The translations under genes and the position numbers were made by a program. A stretch of DNA of 64,000 nucleotides, taken from assembly GCA_018697195.1 (NCBI GenBank), contig CM031858.1, positions 124,821,234-124,885,233 on the forward strand, read 5' to 3'. The notes beneath the pieces were generated by a model that was not told the DNA's origin, searched no databases, and worked only from the letters and a program-made list of their open reading frames with translations. This document shows, piece after piece, positions 36,442 through 49,200 of this stretch (positions are counted from its first letter, which is position 1; the number at the start of each line of letters is the position of its first letter). The DNA is from Certhia americana. Its lineage: Eukaryota > Chordata > Aves > Passeriformes > Certhiidae.

Positions 36442-37389
36442 AATGCCTGTCTTTTCCAACAACTGTCAAAGAATTTCAGGGAGGGAAAAAAACCTACAAT
36501 TTCATGAAAATTCTAAGGTTAAGGTAAATAAACATATTAACAAATAAATAAATCTTCTCATAAAACAGATGAAGAGGAGAAGCTTTAGCCTGAGAGCAGC
36601 TGGCAGTCAGGTTTTGGTGCCTGCTTAACATCTGCTTTCATCAAGTCCTCTCTGCAGTCCTAGATAACCACAGCCTCCTCCTCCTCCTCCTTGATGCTCT
36701 CTGGGGAGCCCCCAGTTAGTGTGTTAGCTACTTTGGACAAAAGAGACATGGCCTTCATGGAGAATGAGTTACTTCTTCATGAGTCACTGAAAGCAGCATT
36801 CACCTGACAGCAGGTTTTAATACAATACAAACATGAGCACTTCCACAGGGGGATTACATTACTATCCTGTAGATACACTTTATTTTGTGCAAGCTAGAGC
36901 ACTGCAGCTATATACTATCTTTGCAGGACACTACAGCATTTTGAAAATTTACCAGTTTTATTTAAAGAATAAGCCATCTTGAGAACATCCATCATTTCTG
37001 ACCATTCTTTCCCACAGAAAAATGAAGGTGACTGAATTTATGCCTTCTCCATTGCACATCTCAATACAGACAGAAAAAATGCAATGCAGCTGCAGCTCTC
37101 CAGTGGAGCTGATAGCAGTCTCATCTCTGCCATCACCCTTTGGCTTTTAAAAATAGATAAACCATAGCATTTCTCTCTTACTTCCCTTCAACAATCTTTT
37201 CTTATACATACAAAACACCTTGACTCTTCCCCTACCAAGCACAACTCGGCAGGTCACTAATTGCCCTGGCTGGCTTAAGGTCATTTTTTCCTGATTTCAC
37301 CTCCAGCACAAAGTGCTCATGTTGCCCTCAACTGTTGCAGTGAGGGTGGCTGCGACAAACATTAGGTTCCCTGACTTCAAGGTGAATGT

Positions 37390-37429
37390 GGCACTTCACA
37401 GAAGGAAGGAGCAGGAATGATGAAGTGCC
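37390..37429. repeat. 9-bp perfect inverted repeat
   Basis: GGCACTTCA at 37390-37398 is matched by TGAAGTGCC at 37421-37429, with a 22-bp spacer. It lies beside a region (to about 37720) with a minus-strand ATTAAAG and no recognised identity. Confidence 0.8.
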
Positions 37430-40400
37430 CCCCAAAAAAGAAGAACTTTAATGTAAAAGAAAACAGGGACTGTGCCCAGAAACCGAACACAGTACAGGGG
37501 TTCACTCCAAAAGATGAGAAATGCAACAATATATACACTCAAGGGAAGAACATTCCAGAAACAATATCATACAGGGAGGACAAATAATCAGTAGGGGGAC
37601 AGAACTTGGGCTGATTAACATAATAGCCTCAAAGGCTTGTGAGTTGAGCTGTTAGGCTCACCCTGAGTTAAATGTATGATTCCCAGGGCTTGAAGCTGAC
37701 ACCTGGTTCTTCATGGGTGAAATCTGGCTGACTGAGCTGTGGCGTGTTTGACTCCTATGTCTAACTTACCATTAAGGAAAAGATGTAGGTAGGAAAGTAC
37801 TCCTGGATCCCCAGTATGATCTACCTGCCACGAGTCACTATGGAGAAGTGTCTGACAACTTGCCCAGCAAAGAGCTCTTCCCCACACAGTGGGAATTACT
37901 CTCTATCCTTTATGCGACAGGATTTTGCTGTTTGCACTGCAGATCTAAGCAGATGAGGAAATTTAGGCCAGCATCTTTCTTTAGAGCATCCTGGAAGTAA
38001 GGAAGCCCAAGTGATACCAAGTGTGTCTTAGTAGGGTGCTTTCTTTCTTCAAATAAAGATGATGATACTCTTACAGCTCTGATTATTGTGGCTGCAGCTT
38101 CAACTCACTAGGTTCAACTCACCCCTTGGTCTGCGCTGTTACAAAAGTATTTATCTCAGACAGCAGATCCCTTCCCAAAATATCTGCCTGCTTCAGGCAC
38201 TACTCCATACAGAGAAAACAATTAAAACTGCTTGACTTGGAACTTTGAGAATTGGGTCTTGCAACTTGGCCAGCTAAAACAGATTAAAACCATATTTGTG
38301 ACAAACAGTTTGGCAAAAAAAAAAAAAAGGAATTTCTGTGCTTCAGGGATGACTGCTAATCATGAAGAAATACACGGCAGAGCCATTGAATGTCCACAAC
38401 AGCTGGACATGTTTACTCATGTTGTGATAACGTACATGATCAAATTGGGGCAAAATAGGAACAGAAAAAAAAGCTCATATGCATACGCACATAAAACTAA
38501 AAAAGTACAATTCTATTACTCAAATTCTTTTTTATTTTTTTTACATTTTGTATTCCATCTTCTTGTGTAAGACCTTATAGTTGAATTTCTCTGTTCACTG
38601 ATTACATATAAAATAAGATAAAGAATCATTCACCCAATGTATATTTGTCTTTCACTTTAAAGGAATATCTTAGAAAGATAATCACTAACCTACAAAGATG
38701 GAAAAAAAAGATCACAGTCACATGTTTGTGTCTGTACATGATCCAGAAATGATTTCCTAACAAAAGATATTCAGCTATAAATTGCAATATGCGGAGCATG
38801 ATAAATCACTTTGAAGCAAGCATCTATAGTAACACAGCCTCTAAAGAACACTTCACAAGCGAAGTATTATTAAAACAATAACCCATGTTTTCAGACTGAT
38901 TTTTCTCAGTCTCAGTTTGCAACCAGGGACTTGTTTTGAAGATTGGAAGATAAACTCAAGGGCAGATTCAGCTTGTGACAGTTTCCTTACGCCTGCTCTC
39001 CTGCCTGCCCTCCCTGCTCACTGCTGTGCTGAAGGGATGCTCTGTCACAAGGGATACATCAACCAGCCGACCAGCAAGGCTGTTATGCAACTCGTCCATC
39101 TGTGGTTCCTCTGCTGGCATTGACTGCTCGCCTCAGGAAAGCCAAGAGTGTCAGCAGCCTTGCTTTGTAAAGACTCTCCTTGTTCTTTAAGTAACTCCAA
39201 GGATGACATTTGTGTGACTCTCACCTGGCACATGAAGAGCAGTGCATGGAGTCCTGCCGGTACAACACCAATTGCACTGCCCCTGGGACTGCAGTACCGG
39301 GAACTGGGAAAATCCTGCTTTTCCAAAGCAGAAACCCAGCAAAGAAAACCACAACACCCAACAGAACAGGAGGTGAAAATGCAACATCTTCATTCCCAAA
39401 CATTTTATTTTCTCTGACTCTTTATCCAGGCTGACATCTGATAACCACGCATGTTTCTGGTTGAGCACAGAACCCAGCCCAGGAGGAGAAAGAGAAAGCT
39501 GCTCCTTCCTGCTCCCACTGGTCTGTCAGTGGCCCAAGCATGCCAGCATGGGAATGTGTAAGACTCCCACTGGTTTGAACTGGTCTGGTTTCTGTATTTC
39601 TGCCCAGATAATGGAACTGCTGGTAACTGCAAAGATTTGTCCCCAATTTAGTGGTGTTTAGATAAACACACTCCTAAGTAACACCTACACTTTAGCCAAA
39701 GGGGGATAATTAAAACCCAAAGGTTTTCAACTGGATAGTTCTGGGTGCAAACACACAGTCAAATAAAAAAAAAGAAATTAAAAAGCTTTGGCCAACTTTT
39801 GTAATTCACACCTTTCTTCTGGATACCTCATTCCCAAGCAACATACCTGAGACAAATTTAAATATCTACCTATGAATATGAGAAGAGACAACTGCACCAT
39901 AAAGCTACATGTGTTGGGCTGTTTAAAAATATTCATGTGCTGTCAACTTCAGTAGACAGGTGTTATTTTGGTATCCAGACTCAAGAGGACCATGTCTGAA
40001 CCACCGTAATCACTTGATGGTGGATGGTCTATAAAAAAATATCAGCTTCTCAAAATACTTAATGAAAATCTAAAGCAGAATAGATCTATGTTGCTGCATG
40101 TGTGTCCACATTCATGCTTCTCCTAGAATAACCAGTAATTTGGGACACACAACATGGCACAACATTGTGAGGACCAGTTTTTCAGAAAAGTCTTAAGGTG
40201 AAAACTTCCAAAGAAAAGTTAAAAAAAAAAATGTCCCTGCAATCAGTTGTTGCAATCAGACAATGTGATCAACACAGCTTCACACATCACTCCTAAATCA
40301 GAGAAGTACAGAAGTAGAGCTGGCTTCACATTTCAGCCTAGAGGACATCTGAGTTATTCAGAGAAGCCCAAATATCTTGCACAATTCTGCTGTGGCATTA

Positions 40401-42225
40401 CTGTCATGGTGAACAGCCAAGATTTCAGATCAATTGAATGCAGTAATCAAAAAAGCAATCACAGTCTTTATTTTTTTACTGATCTCCTAACTTTTTATTC
40501 CTCAAGAATAAGCAGTTGCTTTCTCAGCTGATTTTTTTAAAAAAATACCTTTATTGAAAGAATCAAAGAAGATTAACTAGAATCAGAGAATGTGCAACTT
40601 TAGAAGCTGCCTTCACATAAACTTTCACGAGTAACTTAAATTTAGAGTAAAACACAGCAAGTAAAGGCTGCATTCTCACTAAATATAACATGGAACCATA
40701 CTTCTTTAATGTGTGCAGTAGGTTCTTTAACACTGTAAAATGTTTGTGAAAGTAATACCCAGTATTTCTGCGTTGTTATGAGTGGGTTGGGGGTTATTAC
40801 AATATCAGTCAAGAACAAGCTGCATTTTCTTTAAAAACTGGTAGAAGAGAAATTGCTATTAAAGAGATCTGGCAAGGATCTGCATAACGTCTGTTCCCAA
40901 AGCTAAATCACAGGGACAAAATCTGTGGGGTCAATATTTATTTTTGTTAACTCGAGCCTCACTTTAGCTTCGACTTGAACGAACAGAAATCTGTAAAAAA
41001 CAAACATTCAGAGAAGCTTTTTTGCAGCCAGAATTTTAACCGTACTTTAAAATCCAGCTCTGGAGTATGCATTTTCCCAACTTTTTTTCCCATTGAAGTT
41101 TTTGTCAGATGAAAATCATGCATCTTAGAAGACGATACTGCATAGCTGCATGTACAGTCCAGAGGATTTCAGCACATTTACTGATTGCATTCCTCCACAT
41201 AAGACTGCTGGGAGAAATCAGTAGCTGAAATTTTGTTTCAGTAGCCCTCAGTCCTCCATACTAAAGAAAAACCAGACTTGTGGTCAAGAAATATTTCATT
41301 AAGTTATATGTTGCCTTTTTCTTCTCTTAGTTCAAATATAATTTGACAAGGGAAGTTTAACAAGGTGAACCTCAGTTTGCTAATGTGGAATGGTAATTGC
41401 ATAATGCTTTTTAGAATTCATTTATAGCAGGAACAAGAATATAGTTATTGGTGGAAAGCGCAAATAAATACCTGCTCCACTCAGAAATCAGCTGACAGCC
41501 CTGTTGATCTGCTACTTGATATAATTTCCATTAATTTTCCACGGGAGAAACTCCCAGCAGGGCTTCTGGGAAACAAAAGATTCAACAAGAAGCTTCTACA
41601 AATATTTGGCTCCTTTACCCAAGCAATCCTTTTTCCTGTGCTGTTTTTAAGCTAAATGTGCTAAAATCAATGTTTTTGCACATGACTGGCTATTTCAAGC
41701 CTCGTGGAAACAACCAAAACACAGGGTACCAGCAGTGCACTGCATGAAATGCTTCAAGAAGTTCTCAAATTAAAAAAATAAAATGGTAATGAAAACTATA
41801 TATTTTCTTCAAGTTGCCATAAATATCAAGGATCTAACCTTTTAAAATTTAGTTTACATCAGGAATTCTACCAAGATTAATCTTCTTTTTTTCCCCTTTA
41901 CAACAGAACCTCCATCAACCCAGAAAATGCCAGTTTGGCATTTATTGTAGGATTAAAATACATCAGTATTATGACTTAAGCCCTATAAAAGGGAGCTTGA
42001 TGAATTACTTCAAATTTATTTATCTATTTAGGTAAATTAAATGCAGAATTAAGCAACAGCTGAGTGGATAAATTGCCATGCATTTCTAAACCAGGAGTAA
42101 ATGCTGCCATTAATTTAAAACACCGTTCTGCAAATCGAGTACTAGAAATGGTTACATGCAAATGTGCATGTCCAGTCACTCCAAAACAGTCATTTTCAAA
42201 ATGTTTAGTTTTGAAAAATTAAAAT

Positions 42226-42268
42226 AAAATACATCTGCACAACAAATTAAAATAGATCTGCACAACAA
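42226..42268 (+). repeat. Tandem duplication, 20-bp copies with period 23
   Basis: AAAATACATCTGCACAACAA (42226-42245) is repeated as AAAATAGATCTGCACAACAA (42249-42268), with 19 of 20 bases identical. It is intronic, with no evident function. Confidence 0.9.
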
Positions 42269-44638
42269 TATTTATTTATACACACACAAAAACAGATCAG
42301 CTCAGAGTTAGCAAGCTGAGGTTGCCCCAGGTAAGACATTTGGTGCTGGGGAGAAGGCAGCACAACGGCACCGCTGCTTTCCGTTAACATGACAGCTCAG
42401 GATTAGGCCAAGGCAAGGGATCACTGGGCACAAAGACAGATAAAGTTAAAACTTGCTCCCTTCATCTTCCAGACAAAGCTCCTAACAACTGCAGGAATCT
42501 GGAAATCTCATCTGCATCTCAGGAAACCAAAACCCAGCCCCAAATTTAAAAACTGCACTCTGTTGAGTTTGTTAATAGATGAAACCAAGTGGTGGTTTCC
42601 CTCCTTCCACCCTCAAACCTATCTTCTCCCATTACACCTACAGGCAGCAGTATCTTAAAAAGTACAGCAAAACCCCGAAAAAAATATTCAAATGGCTTTG
42701 GTAGGAAATCTAGGATGTCCATGCCTGTGTTTAAGCTTTTAAATGTAGTAAAATATTGCCTCCAGCTCGATTATTTAGCTTCCTGGGTACAAAAAGGGTA
42801 TAGTCGAGAGCACTGATCATTCTCACTCTCCTACAAGCCACATGCAATCATACTTGATTTGTAGTTTCCATATGCTTAACTACTATAATTGAAGGATGCT
42901 TTTTATTCACAGTTCTGAAACCAATTTCTGTATCAAGGCTAGCAGGAAAGGAGCACTAGCTCTCCCTCTGTAGCCCCTGATGAAAGCTCCACATTTTATT
43001 CTCAGTGCCTAGAATTGCGTGCTTGTTGGTGCAGCACCCAAGGCTGCTCCAGCTGTAGGATCTGCACTGGAAGTCTTGGTTTCTGTCAAGAAATTCCCCT
43101 CTCACAGAAACCTTTTCACATTTGAAACAAAATATCTTTATGCATCTATGTTTTAGAATCTACTGTCATAATCAAAAAGTATGTTTTTAGAACACTCTTT
43201 TTGAGGATTTTTAAAACCAAAATACATGGGATACATGACACTGAACTTCAGTTAAAGGATGGGTTAGAAATACATGCAAAACTGTCTGACACAGGGTGGG
43301 ATTCAGGGGCCGTATACCTGCACCCCTGCTACTGTCAACAGAAACCCGGTCACAATAACTAGCAAAACACAAGACTAGATGCTACCAGCAGGATTAAACT
43401 TGGGCTTGCCTATATTTAGATATCAACCATCTTTGAGATGCTCAAGCATATTCTCCCTTGTCCATCACAGTCATTAGCTGCTGTGTGAGTCACATAGAGA
43501 GCTCCACACAGGCATCTCAAACACCTGATGGCACCTAATATGTCTGTGTTTGGCCAACTCCATCTCCCACTTTGTGTTTCCTTCAGGGTAAGACGAACTG
43601 AAACCAAAGTTAATTGGCCTCTGTATTGAGGAGATATCCTGACCACAACAGCTTATTCAAGACTGATATTCAATCCTCTGAAAGGAAGATTCCATTCTTA
43701 ATTAGTTTTTTCAGCATAGCAAAATAGTCCCAACTTCACTCATGGAAAGGCAAAAGAGCAAAGAGATTTGCTCAGATCAACTACCCCACCACAATCAGCT
43801 GGTTTCAGTAGTAAAACCCAGAGCAGATCCTCCTCATTTGTTACTCCTTAAACCAACTGCATTCCCCAGTAGCATTTCATAGCAAAATTTACAAAATCAT
43901 TAATTAAACTTTATTTCCACAAAATTAAGGTATGGGCTTGTCTCAAAACTTTGAAATCGGGGTAGCAGGCTGATTTTTGCTTTCGTCTCTGACAAAAAGA
44001 TTTAATCAAAGATTAAATTCATCCTTGAGCACAGCTGTACAAAACATGCTGTAAAATACTGGAAACTAAAAAGTGTTTATTGAAGATTATGTGTTTTTTA
44101 CAGAGGGACGTGCTGGGTTGTTAATGCTAAAGTAATTTTGAGGTCGCCTCAGAATAAGTGTATTTTGGCACTGCTCCCAAGATCACTATTTTGAAAATAT
44201 ACAAGCTGGCATAGTATACAATTTGTCTGTCACAGATAAAGCTGACTATAAGGAAGCCAGCACTTAAACTGCAGGTCTATTTGCTTTTCTCCAGACTTTC
44301 CTAATGCTCCTGGGATTGGGAGAAAGATGGAAAGAACTAGGAGGCTCCCAGCTGGAACGTTTCATAGGTGCTGAAGAGCTGTTACCTGCTGCCCATGCTT
44401 CTAGAATATTTTCATGAAATTAAAATATATCTTGTGACTTCATCTGTTCACTTTTGTAGCGTCTACAAGAACTACACCAAGTCTTTCAACACCTTCAGTA
44501 GCAGAAGTTTTTTAAAAACCTACCTGTAAAACTGTATACAAAAAATATTCTTTTCCCTTCAGAGAAGAGGATAGCTATTGCAGGATTGCCATGCTCTAAC
44601 AGGCTGCAGAAACTTTTAGAAAACAATGATTTTCTTAC

Positions 44639-44798
44639 CGGGCCACTTTTTGGTGAACTGACTGACAAACCAGCTTGGCCTTTGGACTGAGTTGTTTTCC
44701 CAAGCAACAAGCTTTTTGAGCGTTATAGCCCAGAAAATCATTCATCTTTTTATTCACTTCCACGATATTCAGACTCTCCATAGAACCCAAAGGTAAAT
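44639..44798 (-). CDS. ZNF704: Candidate upstream coding exon of ZNF704
   Basis: This 160-nt stretch lies between a good acceptor (GTGTTGCCCTTTCAG) and a strong donor (GCCCG|GTAAGA) and has no stop in one frame. From the ATG at 44781 it encodes MESLNIVEVNKKMNDFLGYN, then AQKACCLGKQLSPKAKLVCQ and SVHQKVA, and leaves CG. With the leading G of the exon at 21549-21652 this makes Arg, restoring frame into [11 protein letters not shown]. Together with the five downstream exons it gives 316 codons without interruption. Five further codons (LPLGS) precede the ATG, so it may be internal (entered in phase 1) or may supply an alternative start. I do not recognise the peptide, and it does not resemble the matching region of ZNF395. 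Splice signals, phase and open frame support it; family identity does not yet. Confidence 0.6.
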
Positions 44799-46084
44799 CT
44801 GAAAGGGCAACACAGTGCTTTTAGAGCAAACTGCTTACTCAAACTCAACCCCTATTTTATTTCAGATTTCCCTGTATTTGTACTGCTTACTGTCCTACAG
44901 CTACCAAGACAGATGCATCAACAAGAAGTGGCTAAAGCACCTAACATCAGGAATGAAAAATCCTATAAAGCTGTGTTCTGTATTGTAGACAGAAGCAATA
45001 CTTAAGAGTTTAGAAGTACAGCAGTTCACCACATCCTCATCTCAGAAGGCAGGTGTTGCACTAAGGGAAAAGGTAAAAGGTACCTAGAAAATAACAAAAT
45101 AATGCTGAAGATTCATCTTGCTTCTTAGAGGGGTCTTAGCTTCCAAATGCTAGGCATAATTCACCCTCTGAACATGACATCCAAACCTAGCATCTTAATC
45201 TTTACAAATATATGTTAAAATACATTTCTGAGGAGAATTTCACTGACTGTAAGTATACAAATGCAGTAACACCTCTAGACTGCAGCCAGGCAGGAGGGAG
45301 AGTACAGCTGATGCAGTTCCCAGGTATTTAAAACTGATTTTCAAATAGCTGCTCTGACCCATTTGCAAAATGGCATGGTTTCTGACAAACACCCAGATGG
45401 GATCGTGAGACATTTTAGGAAGCTAACTTCCATTACAATGGAAGCAGATTTTTTTATTTTTTTTTTTAAATTTATGTACAGAAAAGCTTACCCTATCTTA
45501 TATTAAACACCACCAAATTCTTTTAAATAGTGAAAGGCAAATCTGTTTAGTTCTCAGGTACTTTGTGGGTTATTTTAAAAAAAGGTTAAATAAATAATTA
45601 GTCTTAACATGGACTCTATAAATAGAACTATTTCTATGTGTAGAATATAAAATGATTGCTTTTTTTTCTTTCAGCCCAAGTTTTAGATTTAAACTCATAT
45701 TAGAAATTAAAATCCAGTTACTGAGGGGAATAATACAGCTTTGCCAGAGCTACACTGCATCTAAACAAGGGACATATACACATACACACATTAGGTCTAC
45801 ATACCCACTTTCCACAAAAAGGCAACTCAAACTGCTGCTGAAAACCAGTAGTGCAATAATGTTAAGGAGCAGGAATGGGGGAGAAAAAACCCCAAATCTG
45901 CCTATCCTTTTGGGAATGGCAGACATGCCATCCTCTAACAACATTGCAAAAGCAAAATAGAGAGTTCACTCTTATTTTGCACTGATGCTTGTTTTTATTT
46001 AGTAGAAGCTCTCATAGGTCTTTAAATAATTCATAATGCAGTGCCTGTTGTTCAGTTCAAGGAGGGAGCCTGGAGAATGTTAAT

Positions 46085-46250
46085 CAAACCAGAGATGAAT
46101 TGGCACAGCTGTAAATCTGCAAGGCCCCTCCCCGATGAGCTCATCCTCTAGCAGTGCAAATTAGAATGACATCATGCTTGCAAACCGCGGATGCACTCAC
46201 TGCTCCCTGTCTCCTCCTCCCTACACAGGATTTCTCCTACTTTTTCACGC
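46085..46250 (-). promoter_or_regulatory. Candidate cis-regulatory cluster upstream of the 44.7-kb exon
   Basis: A locally G+C-richer block holds several known motif types close together. They are an E-box CAGCTG (46106-46111), an Sp/KLF-like GGCCCCTCCCCG (46123-46134), a perfect 12-bp palindrome GATGAGCTCATC (46134-46145), a CRE-like TGACATCA (46167-46174) and CCGCGG (46185-46190). On the minus strand a donor-like GCA|GTGAGT (46201|46200-46195) follows. The cluster lies about 1.3 kb upstream of the candidate exon, in the right direction for an alternative promoter with a non-coding first exon. This is an inference from motif density only. Confidence 0.3.
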
Positions 46251-49200
46251 AGCTTTTTTCCCCCAAAAGATCATTATAGTGATATATGTAGGTAAAAGGA
46301 ACAGAAGCTGGAGGATCTGCATTACAATAATGGGGTTTGTCTTCTTATATCTGTCACAGGTCCAGCACAGAGAAGAAAAATACATCTTTCTATTTAGAGA
46401 AGAATGAAACTGCGTATTTATCAGTCCAGCTGAAAAAAACTTAAAAAACATTAGAGACATGCTTTTGAATAAGGTCGACAAGTACTTTACAAAGTACCAC
46501 TCCTACTTGCTTTCTCATAAAGTACGCAGTTAGACGAACTTTGGATCACAGAAACACTCTCAAAACCAGGTCTCAAAGAGAAAAAGTTACAAAAGAACAT
46601 GTTCATACAGCCATGTTGGAATCTCTCATTTCTCTAACCCTGTTTCAATTAGTCACCAGACACTTAAGGCATGGATATAAAAATATGCAACACAGATGAA
46701 AAATCAGAACCTATCAATAATGGGTAACAGATAAACTAAACAGTTAATAAAAAGCCCACAGAAATCATGCATGGGAAAGAAATACTCCAGGAACGATTTT
46801 GATACAAACCTGCAGAAATCCAAGGTGTTTTCCTATTTGTCCACGAACAGAAGGGCCAGCTGCATTTCTTTACTTTTAAGAATATGTTAGCCGAGGTCCA
46901 TAACAAGCTTAGTAACTTCAGAAAGTTCAGTAAGCATTAATATTAACAAGCTCATTTAGGCCTATTTCATACTCTTCAATAATTAAAGTTATTATTTACT
47001 GGATAAGTTTATAAAATTACTGATTGCAGTAGAAAGCCCAGCTCAGCTGTCTGATGCAGCCAGCATACCACTCAATGAAACTAAATTGGAAACACCTCTC
47101 AGCCTCATAGCATCCACTGATCTGGTAAACAGCCCATGCAAAGATCAGGTTTCTGTCTTCTCACTGAGTAAGGACATACTAAATAAACTCCCATATAAGA
47201 ATATAATGGGGAAGAAATACAATTTAGAGAAATTTTTAAACCCTATCATCACATATTCCTCAGAAAACACGTAAAAATTATGCTTTCTGCAATTCTGAAA
47301 TCTTACTTTTTTTCCCCCTTTTAAATGTCCTTAACAAACAACTGAAGTCAACATACCCAAAGCTATGTAATGTCATTGTAACATGCAGTGTCACCTTTTA
47401 GTCCAGATCAAAACCAAGTTTCTGCTTCCTGTGAGAATGACAGAATGTAGCTGCAGGAGGTTTACAGGTTTGCTAGTTGTATTTCCATACTCCTGGATTT
47501 TCTGTGCTTCATGCTGCCTGTTGAACTATGCTTTCTAATAGCTACAGTTTCGAGAAAGAAACCAGGCACAGTGATTCTCAGTGATGTCTGAAGAGCTTTG
47601 CAGACAGCAATACAGAGGAGAATTGAAACAGGTCTCTGAAGGAAAAGAGTATAGCTTCTTAAATGCACAGGAAAAATAGAAAATGAGACAAAAACAAACA
47701 CAGACAAGCTGCAGAAGCAGCACACTTGACAGTGATGAAGGACGCAGGGCAGCAAGATGCACCCAGAAATCATTACTGCATGGCCTAAGCCAAGATAAAA
47801 GATGCACCACAACACGAGAGGTCTCCCAGCCATGCGGGAATCGTGGTTGCTCCCTGGGAAACAAAACTGGGGTACTTTCAAAGTGACAGAAATGCTTGAG
47901 AAGCACTTGAAAAAAAAAGAAGGAATTGGTTAGAGATCACACAGAGAGGAGTTGCAGAAAGGCAAAGGACCATTACAGCCTAACACAACCTGCCTGGTGT
48001 GAAAGCAGAGGAGGAAAAACGTCCAACTCTAAGGTCAGAGGACTTTTTTAGCTTCAAGAATTTCAGTACTACAACTTTGCATAGCATTTTTAATGTCAAA
48101 TACAATGGTGTCATTCTGGACTAAGACCTTTTTGAGATACCAACAGAAAAACAAAACTGAAGAGGTTCTTTGCTCAATAAACTGTGAACTAATTCTCCAA
48201 TTAACAAGCAGGACACCTTGTTATTCTGAACTAATACAAGTCCCAGTTACATTTTCAGATATAAGATAAAGAAACCTAAAATACATACATCCAGAAAATA
48301 ATAAATGCATTAAAGAACCCACACTTTAGCTATAGACTTTGGGACACGTACAAATGCAGGAAGCCATAAAACAGTGCCTGCACAAATGCTTAGGCTCTTC
48401 CTTCAATCTCCTATTCCAAGGAGTCCTGCCTAGCCTTGCTATGTAAACAGCTGTATATTTATATGCTTAAGATTTCAAGAAAGTAAGATTTCAGCAGAGG
48501 AAAAAAAGTCAAAACATCCCTTCTGATCCAAATGCAGATTTTGAATCTTGTAAACAGACTCTGTATTATGAAGAATTGGAAATCTCCCATGTTAGTTAGC
48601 ATCAAAGTCTTTATCAATTAGACACCAGATCCAAATAGCGTAGCTTCATTCTACCTCAGTTTGAGGAAGCATACTTATCCTTCAATATTTACTCATAATG
48701 TCAAACAGCTTGTACCTCTCCCTTCTCTGTGTTCCCCCCTCACCCTCAGCCCCCAACTGAATGCTTGGAGGTAACCTGGACAAAGTCTAACTAGAAACTT
48801 TAGAAATTTTACATGAAACAACAGCCTGTTTGATCTCTCTGTGCTATTACTTTGGCCCAGGAGATAGTAACAAAATGTGCCAGTACTGCCGCTGTTTAAA
48901 ATAAGAAATTCTAGATTTGTAATTCAGAAAAAAATATTTAACCAAAGCTCTTCTGCATTTTGTTTCCATCTGCACAAAACAAGTATTTAATGCAATTTAG
49001 TGACTAATGGTAAAAAGTTTTAGCTCTTAATGCTTGATAAGCCTCTTCAAGCAGAAAATATATACATGAAGAGTTACAATACGAAAAAAATCTATTTACA
49101 TAGAAGACTTTTTATTTCTGTGGTTTTCAACATATGTACAGAATGACACCCACTTGGGCAGTCAAAATGATAGGTGCACTTTCATTAGTTGTTATTAATC

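Larger units (their letters stand above)
21653..44638 (-). other. ZNF704: Large ZNF704 intron, 22,986 bp (if the upstream exon is real)
   Basis: This long AT-rich intron shows no convincing coding exon on either strand. It contains a purine-rich tract (22262-22337), a 21-bp palindromic block (22741-22761), a CAG repeat (24488-24513), a CR1 fragment (33664-33764), a 717-bp solo LTR (35725-36441), an inverted repeat at 37390-37429 and a tandem duplication at 42226-42268. Open frames such as 28129-28446 and 30574-30891 (minus) are unsupported. Stretches such as 41460-42120 contain ATTA/TAAT-rich text that could be conserved non-coding sequence, which cannot be judged without alignment. Confidence 0.75.

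Noticed and set aside
47462..47906. Overlapping minus-strand open frames of 139 and 123 codons with hydrophobic stretches
   Set aside because: Cys/Leu/Phe-rich text from pyrimidine-rich DNA; two frames are open at once, there is no family resemblance, and there are no splice signals.
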